In this document: positions 20,018 to 29,889 of the stretch, in pieces
Numbering within the stretch: the stretch's first letter is position 1
How the letters are laid out: each line of letters opens with the position of its first letter
Source: Methylophilus aquaticus
Lineage (GTDB): Bacteria; Pseudomonadota; Gammaproteobacteria; Burkholderiales; Methylophilaceae
Direction: 5' to 3'
Length of the DNA: 64,000 nucleotides
Assembly (NCBI RefSeq): GCF_030769565.1
Contig: NZ_JAVCAP010000014.1
Coordinates: 51,554-115,553 of the forward strand
Notes under the pieces: model-generated
What the model was told of the DNA's origin: nothing
The model's database searches: none
The model's input: the letters and a program-made list of their open reading frames with translations, nothing else
Translations under genes and position numbers: made by a program

Positions 20018-20887
20018 TCAGGCGGCCAACTGACCCTGATAAACCGTGAGATGCGGGAATGGAATTTCAATGCCCTGTTGATCAAATGCGTTTTTAATGC
20101 GTTTCAAATACTCGCGCTTGATGGTCCATTGTTCCAGAGGACGCACTTTGTAACGGCAACGAATCACTACCGCTGAATCACCCAGCTGATCTACCCCGGC
20201 CATTTCCAATTGGTCTAATATCTTGTGTTCGAAATCAGGGTCTGCATAGAGCGCTGCACCCACTGCCTGCATGATCTGCATAACTTGTGCAATATTTTCC
20301 TTGTAGGCCACCCCGATATCCATCACCGCAAATGCAAAATCTCTGGACTTGTTGGTCACCGTGGTGATCTGGCCATTGGGGACGTAATGCACATTGCCGT
20401 CATAGTCCCGCATTTTAATGTAGCGTAATGTAATTTCTTCGACCAGTCCGGCTTTGTCGGCAATTTCGACCACATCATCTTTGCGAATCTGGTTTTCCAG
20501 TAACAGAAAAAAACCGTTGAAATAATCCTTGACCAAACTTTGCGCACCAAAGCCCACTGCCAGACCAACCACCCCGGCGGCGGCTAGAACAGGGGCAATC
20601 GAGATGCCAAGTTCATGTAATATCTCAACCACTGTAATCGCCATGATCACAGTCGTGACAATATAACGCAAGACCATGCTCAGGGTGTTTAAGCGTTTGG
20701 TCTCTTCCAAATCGTCTAAAGTGCGTGTATTCAGATGGTCACGCAGACGCATGATCACTTTTTTGGTCAGGCGGTTGAGAAAGTAAGCCACCCCCACAAT
20801 CAGAAAAATGCGAAACAGCGTTTTAATCAGTGCCAGCATTTCTGACGGATTTTCAATGCCAAGATCATGTAACCAGTACAAATTCAT
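20018..20887 (-). CDS. Small-conductance mechanosensitive channel, MscS family
   Basis: Pressure-gated inner-membrane channel that releases solutes on osmotic downshock. The ATG at 20887 is chosen because AAAGGAG lies 5 bases upstream; a GTG two codons earlier overlaps that site. Product 289 residues. There are three hydrophobic segments; the third, pore-lining one has the Gly/Ala pattern APVLAAAGVVGLAVGFGAQSLVKDYFNG typical of MscS TM3. The cytoplasmic beta domain begins at LLENQIRKDDVVEI and contains VHYVPNGQITTVTN. It is near the sucrose genes on the same strand (21 bp after the amylosucrase stop), which suggests shared use in osmotic adaptation. Confidence 0.93.
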   Translation of the reverse strand: MNLYWLHDLGIENPSEMLALIKTLFRIFLIVGVAYFLNRLTKKVIMRLRDHLNTRTLDDLEETKRLNTLSMVLRYIVTTVIMAITVVEILHELGISIAPVLAAAGVVGLAVGFGAQSLVKDYFNGFFLLLENQIRKDDVVEIADKAGLVEEITLRYIKMRDYDGNVHYVPNGQITTVTNKSRDFAFAVMDIGVAYKENIAQVMQIMQAVGAALYADPDFEHKILDQLEMAGVDQLGDSAVVIRCRYKVRPLEQWTIKREYLKRIKNAFDQQGIEIPFPHLTVYQGQLAA

Positions 20888-20908
20888 ACACACTCCTTTA
20901 TTATTTAT

Positions 20909-22861
20909 TTAAATAGATAACCAGTAAGCGGTCAGCGCTGGAACCTCGAGCATTGTTTGCTCGGTAGAGATTGCCAGACCACTGATCAGTTCAGTGATCA
21001 GTGGATGTTTAAACCGGTGTTTTTGCCTGAGCGACTGCAGCGGTACAGATTGCGGTGTGGTATCAAAATTGGCAATCACTATAATGTGGTCATGCATGCC
21101 TTGAGATGCCTCACGGCTAAAGGCAATCAAGTGTGGGTTTTCAAGGGCTAACAGACTGCGGTTATTAAGGTCGGCAAAAGCGGATATTTCTTTACGTGTT
21201 ACGATCAGGCGCTGAATACGGCTGAATATGCGTTGTTCGACCGTGCCCTTTTGCAAACGCTTGTCCATCATGGCCCAGTCCAGTCTGGGGCGGTGGACCC
21301 AGCGGTTATCATGCATTTTTGATGAATCCAGCAAATAGGCATCATCATTCAATGTCCCAACGGCATCACCATAGTAGAGCAAAGGCATGCCACCAAAGGC
21401 CATGATCAAGTTATGCAGCAAGATAATGGTGTCTATGGCATTTTCAATCGCTGTTTCATCTTGTTTTTGTAAGGCAGTTTCCAGACCCGCCAGTGACGCC
21501 AGTGCACCTGAGATCCGAGCATCGCCTGTCTTTTTATTCACGCCAAATGCAAAGCCTTTTGCATTGGAATCAGGATAGCTGCCGGTGTAATAGTCAACCA
21601 GAAAGCAGCGGTGTGCTACCGGATCAAAGCCGGCGGCAATAATTGATTCGTCACTAAATCCCAGCCCGATATCATCGTGACAACGCACATAATTCAGCCA
21701 GGTGGCACGTTCCAGTTTTTCCGGTAAAGCTTCTATCCCCTTAAACAGCAATCCGGTTTGTTTGGTGGCCACCGCATCCCACAGCAAGGCCATCAAAGTC
21801 GCGTTATAGGCGATTTCGCACTCTTTGGCATTCACTGCATCTTCACCAAAGTATTTGATGATTTCGGTAGGCGCTACAATTGCTTCAGCAATAAACAACA
21901 CGCCTGGGGCTGATACCTGACAGCAATCTTTCAGTAACTGCAAAATCAGGTGTGCCTCACGTTCATTCTGACAAGTACTGCCGATCTTTTTCCACAAAAA
22001 GGCGACGGCATCCAGCCGTAAAATATCTACGCCTTTGTTGGCCCAGAACAAAATGACGTCGAGAATTTCAATCAATACCGCCGGATTGCTGTAATTCAAA
22101 TCCCACTGGTAATGATTAAACACCGTCATCACCCATTTTTGCGTCTCGGCGTTAAACGTGAAACTGCCCGGCGCCTGTTCAGGGAACACTTCTGGCATGG
22201 CACTTTCATAAATATCCGGCAAACGACGGTCAGGAAACATATAGTAATAATCCTGATAGGTGGCTTCGCCTTGTTTTGCCTTGATTGCCCATGCATGCTC
22301 ATCAGACGTATGGTTTACCACCACATCCAGCGCGAGTAACATTTCACGTTGCTGCATTTCTGTAATCAATTGATCCAGATCTTGTTGTGTTCCGTAACGC
22401 GTATCAATTTTCTTGTAATCACGGACTGCATAGCCGCCATCGTTATTCTCAGTTGGGCAATCACACACAGGCATGATATGCACCATATTTACGCCCAGTT
22501 CTTGCAGGTAAGGCAGTTTTTGCTGCATATTTGCCAGCGTGCCGGCAAAGCCATCACAGTACAATGCCATGCCTACCCATTTTTGATGCATAAACCAGTT
22601 ATGGTCTTGTTCACGCTGCAGATCTTTTTGTTTTAAATGCGCTGCCCGGTTGCCATATTGTTGCGCCAGCAACGTCACCAGTCGCGTCAGTTGTGGTTTA
22701 AAGTCATCGCGCTGGCCATACAGGTGATAAAACAGCGAGTAAATGGCATAAAAATTTGCACCCAGCCGGGTATAAAAATACTGCCAGTCTTTTTCCTGAC
22801 TGCCCGGTTTCAGGCGCAGCAGGATCTTGTTTAGCATCGCGTGTGAGATTTGTTCATACAT
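20909..22861 (-). CDS. ams: Amylosucrase (GH13 sucrose glucosyltransferase)
   Basis: GH13 enzyme that splits sucrose and transfers glucose to a growing alpha-1,4-glucan, or hydrolyses it. 650 residues, as for amylosucrases. Motifs: LGVNMVHIMPVCDCP, LALDVVVNHTSDEHAWA (region I), the nucleophile Asp in GVDILRLDAVAFLWK (region II), the acid/base Glu in LFIAEAIVAPTE (region III) and the transition-state Asp in NYVRCHDDIGLG (region IV). The extra ENNDGGYAVRDYKKID stretch and the alpha-helical N-terminal domain (1-95) fit amylosucrase rather than plain alpha-amylase. CAGGAAA precedes the ATG. It lies 26 bp after the sucrose-phosphate synthase gene, so the pair is an operon. The trehalose synthase or sucrose hydrolase activity of related enzymes cannot be excluded. 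Confidence 0.9.
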   Translation of the reverse strand: MYEQISHAMLNKILLRLKPGSQEKDWQYFYTRLGANFYAIYSLFYHLYGQRDDFKPQLTRLVTLLAQQYGNRAAHLKQKDLQREQDHNWFMHQKWVGMALYCDGFAGTLANMQQKLPYLQELGVNMVHIMPVCDCPTENNDGGYAVRDYKKIDTRYGTQQDLDQLITEMQQREMLLALDVVVNHTSDEHAWAIKAKQGEATYQDYYYMFPDRRLPDIYESAMPEVFPEQAPGSFTFNAETQKWVMTVFNHYQWDLNYSNPAVLIEILDVILFWANKGVDILRLDAVAFLWKKIGSTCQNEREAHLILQLLKDCCQVSAPGVLFIAEAIVAPTEIIKYFGEDAVNAKECEIAYNATLMALLWDAVATKQTGLLFKGIEALPEKLERATWLNYVRCHDDIGLGFSDESIIAAGFDPVAHRCFLVDYYTGSYPDSNAKGFAFGVNKKTGDARISGALASLAGLETALQKQDETAIENAIDTIILLHNLIMAFGGMPLLYYGDAVGTLNDDAYLLDSSKMHDNRWVHRPRLDWAMMDKRLQKGTVEQRIFSRIQRLIVTRKEISAFADLNNRSLLALENPHLIAFSREASQGMHDHIIVIANFDTTPQSVPLQSLRQKHRFKHPLITELISGLAISTEQTMLEVPALTAYWLSI

Positions 22862-22887
22862 ACAGCGTTTCCTGTTTCAGAGTGGCA

Positions 22888-25083
22888 TCAGGCCAGTGCT
22901 TCAGCAAGTTTGCCTGTTTGGCGTTGTGGTTGTTTACCAAAACGGTAATGGGCCATGCCTTCCATAATGCCGTGGGCATAATGGGCCTGGGCAAAGTAGA
23001 TTTTTTGCTGACCCTTTAGCGCGGCAAGTTCATGGCTGTGATTGCCAACCACAACTGCCATGGTATCGCCCGATAACATTTCGATATCGTTGCCAGAGTC
23101 ACCCGCAACCAGAAAGTGTTTGAGTGGCAGGCCCCATTTGTAGGAAAGATAACGAATGGCATGTCCTTTCGAGGCGCGCACTGGCAAAATATCGAGAAAT
23201 TCATCATGTGAATAAATCACTTGAGCGTGCAGATGCAATTGGTGCAGATGCTGTTTAATGGCATCCATCCCTGGCATGACTGATGGATCAACCAGATATG
23301 AAATTTTGAATTCGCGTTGATTTTCAGGGGCTTGTAGTCGCAAGCCGGGGTAGGTGTTTAAGGCGCGTAACAGGTCGTCACGGCGCCATAAATGGCGTAT
23401 GTGGTTAGCCCAGCCCTCATCGGGTGTCTGGCGTGCGCCATAATGGATCTCGGAGCCAACCGAAGTAATTAATACATCTGGAACAGGAATGCGATGTTTG
23501 CGCAGAATATCGATGGCGCTTTCAAGGGGTCTGCCAGTCGCAATGCCAAACACCGCTTCTCCAGCGTTGGCTTTAAGCCAATCGACTACGGCTGTCTGGC
23601 CTTCACGATTGCCCAGCAGGGTGTTGTCTATGTCGCTGATAAACGCATAGTCCGCCAATGGAATGGTAGAAGTCCCCGCATGCAGTGCAATGCGCTGTTT
23701 ACGCAGATTTTTCCGATGCTTGTGCAGCAGTGCACGCACCTCTTTTAAGTATTTGCGTACGTGACCATCCCAGGTGTAATGGCGTTTGATATTGAGGACC
23801 CCATTACTGGCCCATGTGCGCCAGCGCTTTTTATCAGAGAGTGCCGCCAGCAGGCTTTCGGCAATGGCATCGCTTTCCAGCGTGTTGGTGAGTAAGCCAT
23901 TGCGACAATTGGCCAGAATATCGCGGGGGCCACCATCGTCCGGGGCAATAGTTGGCAGGCCACTGGCGGCAGCTTCCAGCAAGGTCAGCCCAAAAGGCTC
24001 GGTAAAGGCGGCATTGATAAATACTCCCCGCCGTTTGGCTGCCAGACGATACAACTCAGGGATATCCTCTTGTGGCCAATGTTTGGGTATCGCCACTTTG
24101 CCCCACAAGTCATAAGCGTCGATGTCCAGCAACATCTCATTCATCACTGCTTGCTGGGCTTTGTCCAGCAGGCGTATATCTTCCCTGCTACCTGCCACTA
24201 ATACCAGATTCGCCCGCTTTTGCAGTTCGGGATGGGTGCCGTAAGCAGCCAGCAGCCCTTTAATGTTTTTTCGCAATTCGGGCCGACAAATGCATAGAAT
24301 CATGGGTTTTTTAGGCTGCGTCAAAAAACGCGCAATGCTGTTTTCCACGTTCTCAACAACCTGACGCCTGCCCAACGGTGAAAAACGGGTAGTGTCTGTG
24401 CCCGGAGGAATCACGCGAAACCGCTTGCCATCCATGTGTGCATACATGCCATATTGCAGCTCTATCTCTTGACGTGTGCTGGTCACAATCATGGCAGCAT
24501 CCCGCAGTAACGCTTCTTCTTCTGCCACACGGCGTTCAAAGTTAAATTGCTTTTCAATGGTGGCGCGTTTACGCCCGCTCGATAGCAAACGCATCTGTTT
24601 AGGCAAGCCCAGTGAATGACCCGTATGTATCAGGGGAATTCCCAGCAACATGGAGAGCTGGCGGCCCACATAGCCCGCATCGGCATAATGTGAGTGAATC
24701 ACATCTGGTAACCGGCGCTGCTGACGCAAATAATGCAGGCATTTATCCACCATCTGATCCAGATGTGGCCATAAATGTTCTTTGCGTAAATAGCGTTTTG
24801 GCCCACAAGGCACACGCACAATACGTGCTTTATCACACAGTCGCTCTTCTGGTTGCGCATAATCTGTAGACACTTGCGGGTCATCAATCAGGCGGGTGAG
24901 TAAATCCACTTTTGCCACTTGTGCTTGTTTGGCCAACGCCTTCGTCAGTTCCAGCACATAGGTACACTGGCCCCCGGTATCCGCATCCAGGCCAAGCTCA
25001 AGCTGCTCGCCACGGATCAAGCCATGAGCGCTGATCAGTAAAATATATAACGGTTCAGAATGGTCTTTTAAATGTGTTCGCAT
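22888..25083 (-). CDS. sps: Sucrose-phosphate synthase fused to sucrose-phosphate phosphatase
   Basis: Makes sucrose-6-phosphate from UDP-glucose and fructose-6-phosphate; the C-terminal domain probably removes the phosphate. Numbering from the ATG at 25083 (731 residues): GT4 domain to about residue 450, with LLISAHGLIRG, DTGGQCTYVLELTKAL, VIHSHYADAGYVG, and the donor-site E-x7-E in FTEPFGLTLLEAA. The HAD domain starts near 480 with the nucleophile motif SDIDNTLLG, ATGRPLES and the late VAGDSGNDIEML. An ATG 45 bases further upstream is in frame; neither has a good ribosome-binding site, so the start is uncertain. With amylosucrase it forms a sucrose synthesis/use operon known from methylotrophs. 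Confidence 0.93.
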   Translation of the reverse strand: MRTHLKDHSEPLYILLISAHGLIRGEQLELGLDADTGGQCTYVLELTKALAKQAQVAKVDLLTRLIDDPQVSTDYAQPEERLCDKARIVRVPCGPKRYLRKEHLWPHLDQMVDKCLHYLRQQRRLPDVIHSHYADAGYVGRQLSMLLGIPLIHTGHSLGLPKQMRLLSSGRKRATIEKQFNFERRVAEEEALLRDAAMIVTSTRQEIELQYGMYAHMDGKRFRVIPPGTDTTRFSPLGRRQVVENVENSIARFLTQPKKPMILCICRPELRKNIKGLLAAYGTHPELQKRANLVLVAGSREDIRLLDKAQQAVMNEMLLDIDAYDLWGKVAIPKHWPQEDIPELYRLAAKRRGVFINAAFTEPFGLTLLEAAASGLPTIAPDDGGPRDILANCRNGLLTNTLESDAIAESLLAALSDKKRWRTWASNGVLNIKRHYTWDGHVRKYLKEVRALLHKHRKNLRKQRIALHAGTSTIPLADYAFISDIDNTLLGNREGQTAVVDWLKANAGEAVFGIATGRPLESAIDILRKHRIPVPDVLITSVGSEIHYGARQTPDEGWANHIRHLWRRDDLLRALNTYPGLRLQAPENQREFKISYLVDPSVMPGMDAIKQHLHQLHLHAQVIYSHDEFLDILPVRASKGHAIRYLSYKWGLPLKHFLVAGDSGNDIEMLSGDTMAVVVGNHSHELAALKGQQKIYFAQAHYAHGIMEGMAHYRFGKQPQRQTGKLAEALA

Positions 25084-25270
25084 GTATTTTTCTAGTTGAA
25101 TGAATGATGCTAAACCATGTGTAAGCATTGGCTATCGGCGTGCATGCCACGAAGAACGCAATCTGCATCCGGTTTTTGTTTTTAAGTAACAGCGGAATGT
25201 GCGTGATTTCGCACTAAGTAATTTTATTTATATATAATTGACATAAATATTTATGGGAAAGTTTCGGCTT

Positions 25271-25310
25271 TTTTAAACAAAAAGCCCTGCGCAGTGATAC
25301 ACAGGGCTTT
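25271..25310 (-). terminator. Intrinsic terminator downstream of the flavin reductase gene
   Basis: AAAGCCCTG (25281-25289) and CAGGGCTTT (25302-25310) form a perfect 9-bp stem with a 12-nt loop. On the minus strand the 3' arm continues TTGTTTAAAAAA. It lies 20 bp past the stop of the minus-strand gene at 25331. Confidence 0.7.
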
Positions 25311-25330
25311 ATAGAGCAGTCTTTTAAAAG

Positions 25331-25882
25331 TCAGCAGGCAGGGCCAGTTGCGAAAAATGTACCTCCTGCAATATGGTGTATGGTACGCAAATCATCATGC
25401 CCATCAAAATGCCAACGCCCGTCCGAAAACACGCGTGCATCCGCATGCGCAGCCACCACTTCGGCAATAAACAGATCATAAGTGTTCTGGTTGTGTGGCT
25501 CGCGGATAATTTTGCATTCCAGCCACGCCACGCAACCCGTGACTAACGGTGCAGTGATTTCTTGTGCAGCAAAAGTTTCAATGCCGTATTCAGCAAACTT
25601 GTCGGTGCCTTCCAAATCGCGGCCGCTGATACTCCCCACCTTTTTTACCATCTCGATTTGCTTCACGCAGGGCAGGTTAATCGCAAACGTGCCTTCGGCT
25701 TCCATCAGTTCGCGGGTGTAGGTTTTGCTGTCAATGACGACAGTGACTTTGGGTGGATTGAAGTCTAAAGCGCAGACCCAAGCAGCGGCCATGATGTTGC
25801 GTTGGCCGGCGTGGGCAGAGCTTATTAGAGTTGTGGGGCCATGATTAAGAAGCCGGTAGATTAATTTACTCTCTATTGTCAT
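25331..25882 (-). CDS. Flavin reductase-like FMN-binding protein
   Basis: A 183-residue protein of the FMN-binding split-barrel family (flavin reductase-like). Recognised by the pattern NIMAAAWVCALDFNPPKVTVVID with SKTYTRELME, then GTFAINLP, and VAWLECKIIREPHNQNTYDLFIAEV. These proteins bind FMN and reduce flavin with NAD(P)H or act as oxidoreductases; the partner enzyme cannot be told from context. It ends at a terminator and starts 1 bp after the stop of the FRG-domain gene, so the two are probably co-transcribed although they look unrelated in function and base composition. Confidence 0.88.
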   Translation of the reverse strand: MTIESKLIYRLLNHGPTTLISSAHAGQRNIMAAAWVCALDFNPPKVTVVIDSKTYTRELMEAEGTFAINLPCVKQIEMVKKVGSISGRDLEGTDKFAEYGIETFAAQEITAPLVTGCVAWLECKIIREPHNQNTYDLFIAEVVAAHADARVFSDGRWHFDGHDDLRTIHHIAGGTFFATGPAC

Positions 25883-25883
25883 T

Positions 25884-26996
25884 TTATAAATCGAAATTTC
25901 TATTTTTTAGCTCTTCGCATGCCCCATCTAAACCAGGAAACAGCGAACCGGCTGTGATGCCCATGTAGCGCAGTTCCTGCACCACTTTATCCCTCTCAGA
26001 TAAAGGTAAGTCAAACGCATAAAGATATTTCTTGCCATTTTTCTTCTCACATTGTTGTATGTAAGTTTCAATATCATCAATGTTTGTAATTGCAGAAACT
26101 GCCTGTTGAGGAATCATGCGTTCATTTTCAATTGCAAGAAACTCACTCATTGAAAAATGCAATATTCCGGTAGATAGGTGGACCAGTTGAGTATAGTCAT
26201 TTCTCCATGCATCTTGGTCAAACATAATTATTCTAACTTTATTAGTTTTCTCTGCTTTTATAACTGCATCTTTCGAAATGTTACGAAAAGCAAAGAAAGC
26301 AGCTACATAAGGAGATAATGTCCAGTCTAATAGTGGAGTTGGGTAGCCATGATGTTGGACTAAATTAAAGAATGCGCCATTTTCATTTGGTATCTCAAGG
26401 TTGAATGTATGTTTTGTTCTAGCACTTAAATGTCTGTGCAGAACACGAATATCGTCGTTAATAAATCTCTGAATGTTAGTTCGATTTGTTCTATGAAATG
26501 AGGTTCTCAAACGCCAAGGCTCTTGTTGACCTCTAAAGATAAATCTTCTATTTTCTAATTTAGCTACTGCTCTTTTAAAACTATCCCAGGTGACTTTTTT
26601 GGAAGAAATTTTTGATTTGGTATTTGCTTTTGGTTTTTTTAAATTGCAATTTCCAATAGTAAGATTGGATTTCCAATTTAATACAAGGTTGCTTTCTGTC
26701 CATTTCCCTTCAACTTCAACGAACTCTGGTAGTTGAGAGTGGGGGAACTCAGTTTGCATCTGGTCAATCGTAATCGGAAGGCCAGGCCATCTATTCAATG
26801 CAGTGATATTTTTGGTAGTAAATTTGAACTCATTCTTTTTGGTAATGGTGCTGAACCCTACCAAAGAATTAGCAATGCTATTGTCGTCCTGTAATAGGAA
26901 TGCAGTCCCTTGGTACCAATCGCCACAATCATCGACATTAAGTATTATTTGTCCAGATGTAGTTCCACCAAACCTTCCAATCCATTGACCATTCAT
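25884..26996 (-). CDS. FRG-domain protein
   Basis: A 370-residue protein with an FRG domain at about residues 140-250: the name-giving FIFRGQQEPWRLRTSF, then GAFFNLVQHHGYPTPLLDWT and SPYVAAFFAF. FRG domains are of unknown biochemical activity but occur in accessory loci, including phage and mobile regions. The N-terminal part (1-110) is a beta-rich region with no family I know. The coding sequence is visibly more AT rich than its neighbours, with codons such as TTA, ATA and AAT frequent, which suggests acquisition by transfer. It starts at ATG with a weak AGGAA upstream. It is 1 bp from the flavin reductase start. Confidence 0.85.
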   Translation of the reverse strand: MNGQWIGRFGGTTSGQIILNVDDCGDWYQGTAFLLQDDNSIANSLVGFSTITKKNEFKFTTKNITALNRWPGLPITIDQMQTEFPHSQLPEFVEVEGKWTESNLVLNWKSNLTIGNCNLKKPKANTKSKISSKKVTWDSFKRAVAKLENRRFIFRGQQEPWRLRTSFHRTNRTNIQRFINDDIRVLHRHLSARTKHTFNLEIPNENGAFFNLVQHHGYPTPLLDWTLSPYVAAFFAFRNISKDAVIKAEKTNKVRIIMFDQDAWRNDYTQLVHLSTGILHFSMSEFLAIENERMIPQQAVSAITNIDDIETYIQQCEKKNGKKYLYAFDLPLSERDKVVQELRYMGITAGSLFPGLDGACEELKNRNFDL

Positions 26997-27265
26997 TGCC
27001 TATTGAAATCCTTCCTGGGTGATTACTGCTAAAAATACAAGCAATTTAATTTATCAACTATATAAGCCAAGTAGGATGCGCCCTGTGCTCGCGTTACCGA
27101 ATCACGGTACGCGTAGTGCACCAATTTCTTAACCTTATAGCACAATATTATTTGTTACCGATTGGATTTGACACTTCATTTCGGTGCTTGCAATTAAGCT
27201 AGCGAAACCATAGCAAGGGTCTGGTCTATTGTCAAAATAGCTTTTAAAAATGTTATGATTGGCTT

Positions 27266-27505
27266 ATGGCACCGACCGTTTTTCGTGATGGCTCATTTCG
27301 CTTCTTTTTCTTTTCTCGTGAAGAGCCACGGATGCATATACACGTGTCACACACGGACGGTGAAGCAAAGTATTGGATTGAGCCAAAAATTGAGTTGGCC
27401 ATGAACCAGGGACTTACGCAAAAGCAGCTTAATGAAGTATTGCTGTTGGTTGAAAAGCATTACGAGGAGATTTTAAATGCCTGGCACAAACACTTCGGAA
27501 ATTGA
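27266..27505 (+). CDS. DUF4160 protein (putative toxin-antitoxin-type pair, member 1)
   Basis: A 79-residue protein matching DUF4160: APTVFRDGSFRFFFFSREEPRMHIHVSH, then AKYWIEP and a helical tail ending EILNAWHKHF. It overlaps the next gene (DUF2442) by 29 bp. Such DUF4160-DUF2442 pairs recur in bacterial accessory regions and are often listed as candidate toxin-antitoxin modules; I infer this from gene pairing only. There is no Shine-Dalgarno sequence, and a possible -10 (TATGAT at 27254-27259) ends 6 bp before the ATG, so the message may be leaderless. Confidence 0.85.
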   Translation: MAPTVFRDGSFRFFFFSREEPRMHIHVSHTDGEAKYWIEPKIELAMNQGLTQKQLNEVLLLVEKHYEEILNAWHKHFGN

Positions 27506-27734
27506 AGTTTCTTTAGCATCAAACAAAGGTTTCTGGTTGTTGCTAGACGCAGAGGAGTTATTTGTGCCTTTCTCTGAGTTTCCATGGTTTAAACATGCCA
27601 CGTTAGAAGCCGTCACAACGGTTGAAAAGCCTTCTTCTAACCATCTCTACTGGCCTCTATTGGATATTGATTTATCGGTAGAGTCTATCCGCAACCCAAG
27701 TGCATTTCCTTTGGTATCTCAATCTAGGAATTAA
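27477..27734 (+). CDS. DUF2442 protein (putative toxin-antitoxin-type pair, member 2)
   Basis: An 85-residue protein matching DUF2442: a beta-strand region with LLLDAEELFVPFSEFPWFKHAT, then HLYWPLLDIDLSVESI, the end motif of the family (W-x-LDIDLSVE). The start overlaps the end of the DUF4160 gene in another frame, which implies translational coupling. No function is established for the family that I can cite; the context suggests a small two-gene module. Confidence 0.85.
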   Translation: MPGTNTSEIEVSLASNKGFWLLLDAEELFVPFSEFPWFKHATLEAVTTVEKPSSNHLYWPLLDIDLSVESIRNPSAFPLVSQSRN

Positions 27735-27886
27735 TACACTTATCTGACGCGCTTACAGTCCGACGTAGGTATTATTTATAAATAACACCAAAATCTGTTT
27801 TAAATCCAACTTTTTAATGGCTTGCTCAATCAAACTGTATTCCTGCTTGCACGGGAATGACGCGTTCTTTGTGCGCTTTTTATCCA

Positions 27887-29668
27887 TTATTTCTGCCAGT
27901 TATCCCGCAAGGTCACCGTTCTGTTAAACACCGGTTTGCCAGCAACGCTGTCTTTACGGTCAGCTACAAAGTAGCCATGGCGCTCAAACTGATAACACTC
28001 ACCCGGTTGTGCTTCCTGTGCACTTTGTTCCAGTTGCGCAGTGATGGTTTTCACTGAATCCGGGTTGATGTCTTCCAGAAAGTCTTTGTCACCGCTACCG
28101 GGGTGGGCTTGTTTAAACAGGCGGTCATACAGACGGATTTCGGCGGTATAAGCGTGGCTGGCACTCACCCAATGGATATTGCCTTTTACTTTTACGCTGT
28201 CAGCGCCCGGTGTGCCGGATTTGGTGTCTGGCAGATATTCGCAATGTACGGTGGTCACGTTACCAGCCGCGTCTTTCTCGCAGCTGATGCATTTGACCAC
28301 ATAGCCGTAACGCAGGCGCACCATATTGCCCGGGAACAGGCGGAAATAACCTTTGCTGGGTTCTTCCATAAAGTCTTCACGTTCAATCCACAACTCTTTG
28401 GAGAGTTTGACCACGCGTTTGCCCAGTTCCGGTTTTTGCGGATGGTTGGGGGCGTGGCAATCTTCATCTTGGCCTGCTGGATAGTTATCAATCACCAGTT
28501 TGATCGGGTCGAGCACGCCAATTTTGCGCGGCGCAGATTCGTTGAGCACTTCGCGCATGCAATCTTCGAGAATGTTGTACTCAATCCAGGAATCCGCTTT
28601 TGAAACACCGATGCGGTCAGTAAACAGTTTAAAGCCTTCTGGCGTGTAGCCGCGGCGGCGGGCACCGGCCAGCGTGGGCAGGCGCGGGTCATCCCAGCCG
28701 GATACGTGTTTTTCTTCGACCAGTTGAATCAGTTTACGCTTGGAAAGCACGACATAGGTCAGGTTCAGGCGTGCAAATTCGTATTGGTAGGGCACCGGGT
28801 TTGCCAGCAGGTTTGCCTCCACCAGACGCGCCATCAGCCAGTCGTAAAAAGGTCTTTGGTCTTCAAATTCCAGTGTGCAGATGGAGTGCGTGATTTGTTC
28901 CAGCGCATCTTCAATCGGGTGGGCAAAAGTGTACATCGGGTATATGCACCATTGGTCCCCTGTGTTGTGGTGATGCGCACGGCGAATACGGTAAATCGCC
29001 GGATCGCGCATATTAATGTTAGGCGAAGCCATGTCAATTTTGGCGCGCAACAACATGCTGCCATCCGGGTGCTTGCCGTCACGCATTTCGCGGAAAATAC
29101 GCAGGTTGTCTTCTACGCTGCGGTTGCGGAAAGGTGAATCTTTGCCAGGCTCAGTCAGCGTGCCACGGTTGATACGCACTTCATCGGCCGTTTGCTCATC
29201 GACATAGGCATGCCCATGCGTAATCAGCGCTTCAGCCGCTTGGTACATCACATCAAAGTAGTCTGAAGCAAAGTACAAATTGCTTTCTTGCTTGCCGTTG
29301 GGAGTGGGGTTCTCCCAGCCAAAGCCCAGCCATTGCACCATGTCCGAGATGCTGTCTACGTATTCCTGACTTTCTTTTTCCGGGTTGGTGTCATCAAAAC
29401 GCAGGTGACACACGCCACCATAATCACGCGCCAGGCCAAAGTTTAAAAAGATGGATTTGGCATGGCCGATATGCAGGTAGCCGTTAGGCTCTGGCGGAAA
29501 GCGGGTGCGGATTTTGGCAAAATCTACCTGACCAGCCGCTTGATGTGCGGCATCACCGGGACTGCCAGCCCATTTTTTGTTGGCGTATTTGTGTTCGGCG
29601 AGATCTTTATCAATAATGGCGCGGATAAAATTGGAAGCGGCTGGCAGGGGTTCTTTTTCTGTGGACAT
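27887..29668 (-). CDS. glnS: Glutaminyl-tRNA synthetase
   Basis: Class I aminoacyl-tRNA synthetase charging tRNA-Gln. 593 residues. The N-terminal extension of about 50 residues precedes the catalytic core: [17 protein letters not shown] contains the HIGH signature, [11 protein letters not shown] follows, and the KMSKS equivalent is [11 protein letters not shown]. The C-terminal half has the two anticodon-binding beta barrels with [19 protein letters not shown]. It is divergent from birA. Presence of GlnRS is usual for betaproteobacteria. Confidence 0.97.
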   Translation of the reverse strand: MSTEKEPLPAASNFIRAIIDKDLAEHKYANKKWAGSPGDAAHQAAGQVDFAKIRTRFPPEPNGYLHIGHAKSIFLNFGLARDYGGVCHLRFDDTNPEKESQEYVDSISDMVQWLGFGWENPTPNGKQESNLYFASDYFDVMYQAAEALITHGHAYVDEQTADEVRINRGTLTEPGKDSPFRNRSVEDNLRIFREMRDGKHPDGSMLLRAKIDMASPNINMRDPAIYRIRRAHHHNTGDQWCIYPMYTFAHPIEDALEQITHSICTLEFEDQRPFYDWLMARLVEANLLANPVPYQYEFARLNLTYVVLSKRKLIQLVEEKHVSGWDDPRLPTLAGARRRGYTPEGFKLFTDRIGVSKADSWIEYNILEDCMREVLNESAPRKIGVLDPIKLVIDNYPAGQDEDCHAPNHPQKPELGKRVVKLSKELWIEREDFMEEPSKGYFRLFPGNMVRLRYGYVVKCISCEKDAAGNVTTVHCEYLPDTKSGTPGADSVKVKGNIHWVSASHAYTAEIRLYDRLFKQAHPGSGDKDFLEDINPDSVKTITAQLEQSAQEAQPGECYQFERHGYFVADRKDSVAGKPVFNRTVTLRDNWQK

Positions 29669-29889
29669 GGTGTGATACTTGTTTTTAAAGTGTTCCTATT
29701 TTACACCCTTCGCAGGGCGCACCAAAACAGTTAATACACGGTGAGTCTCACTTTTATCATTGCGCCAGAGGCCACGGCAGGTGTTCGCGGGTATGCTACA
29801 CTTCTGGCTGAAACAGAGCTTCACAAGGGGCATGCTTGCCCATTCGTCCATACGCAACGCTATCCGAACAAAACCAAACACATCATTCT

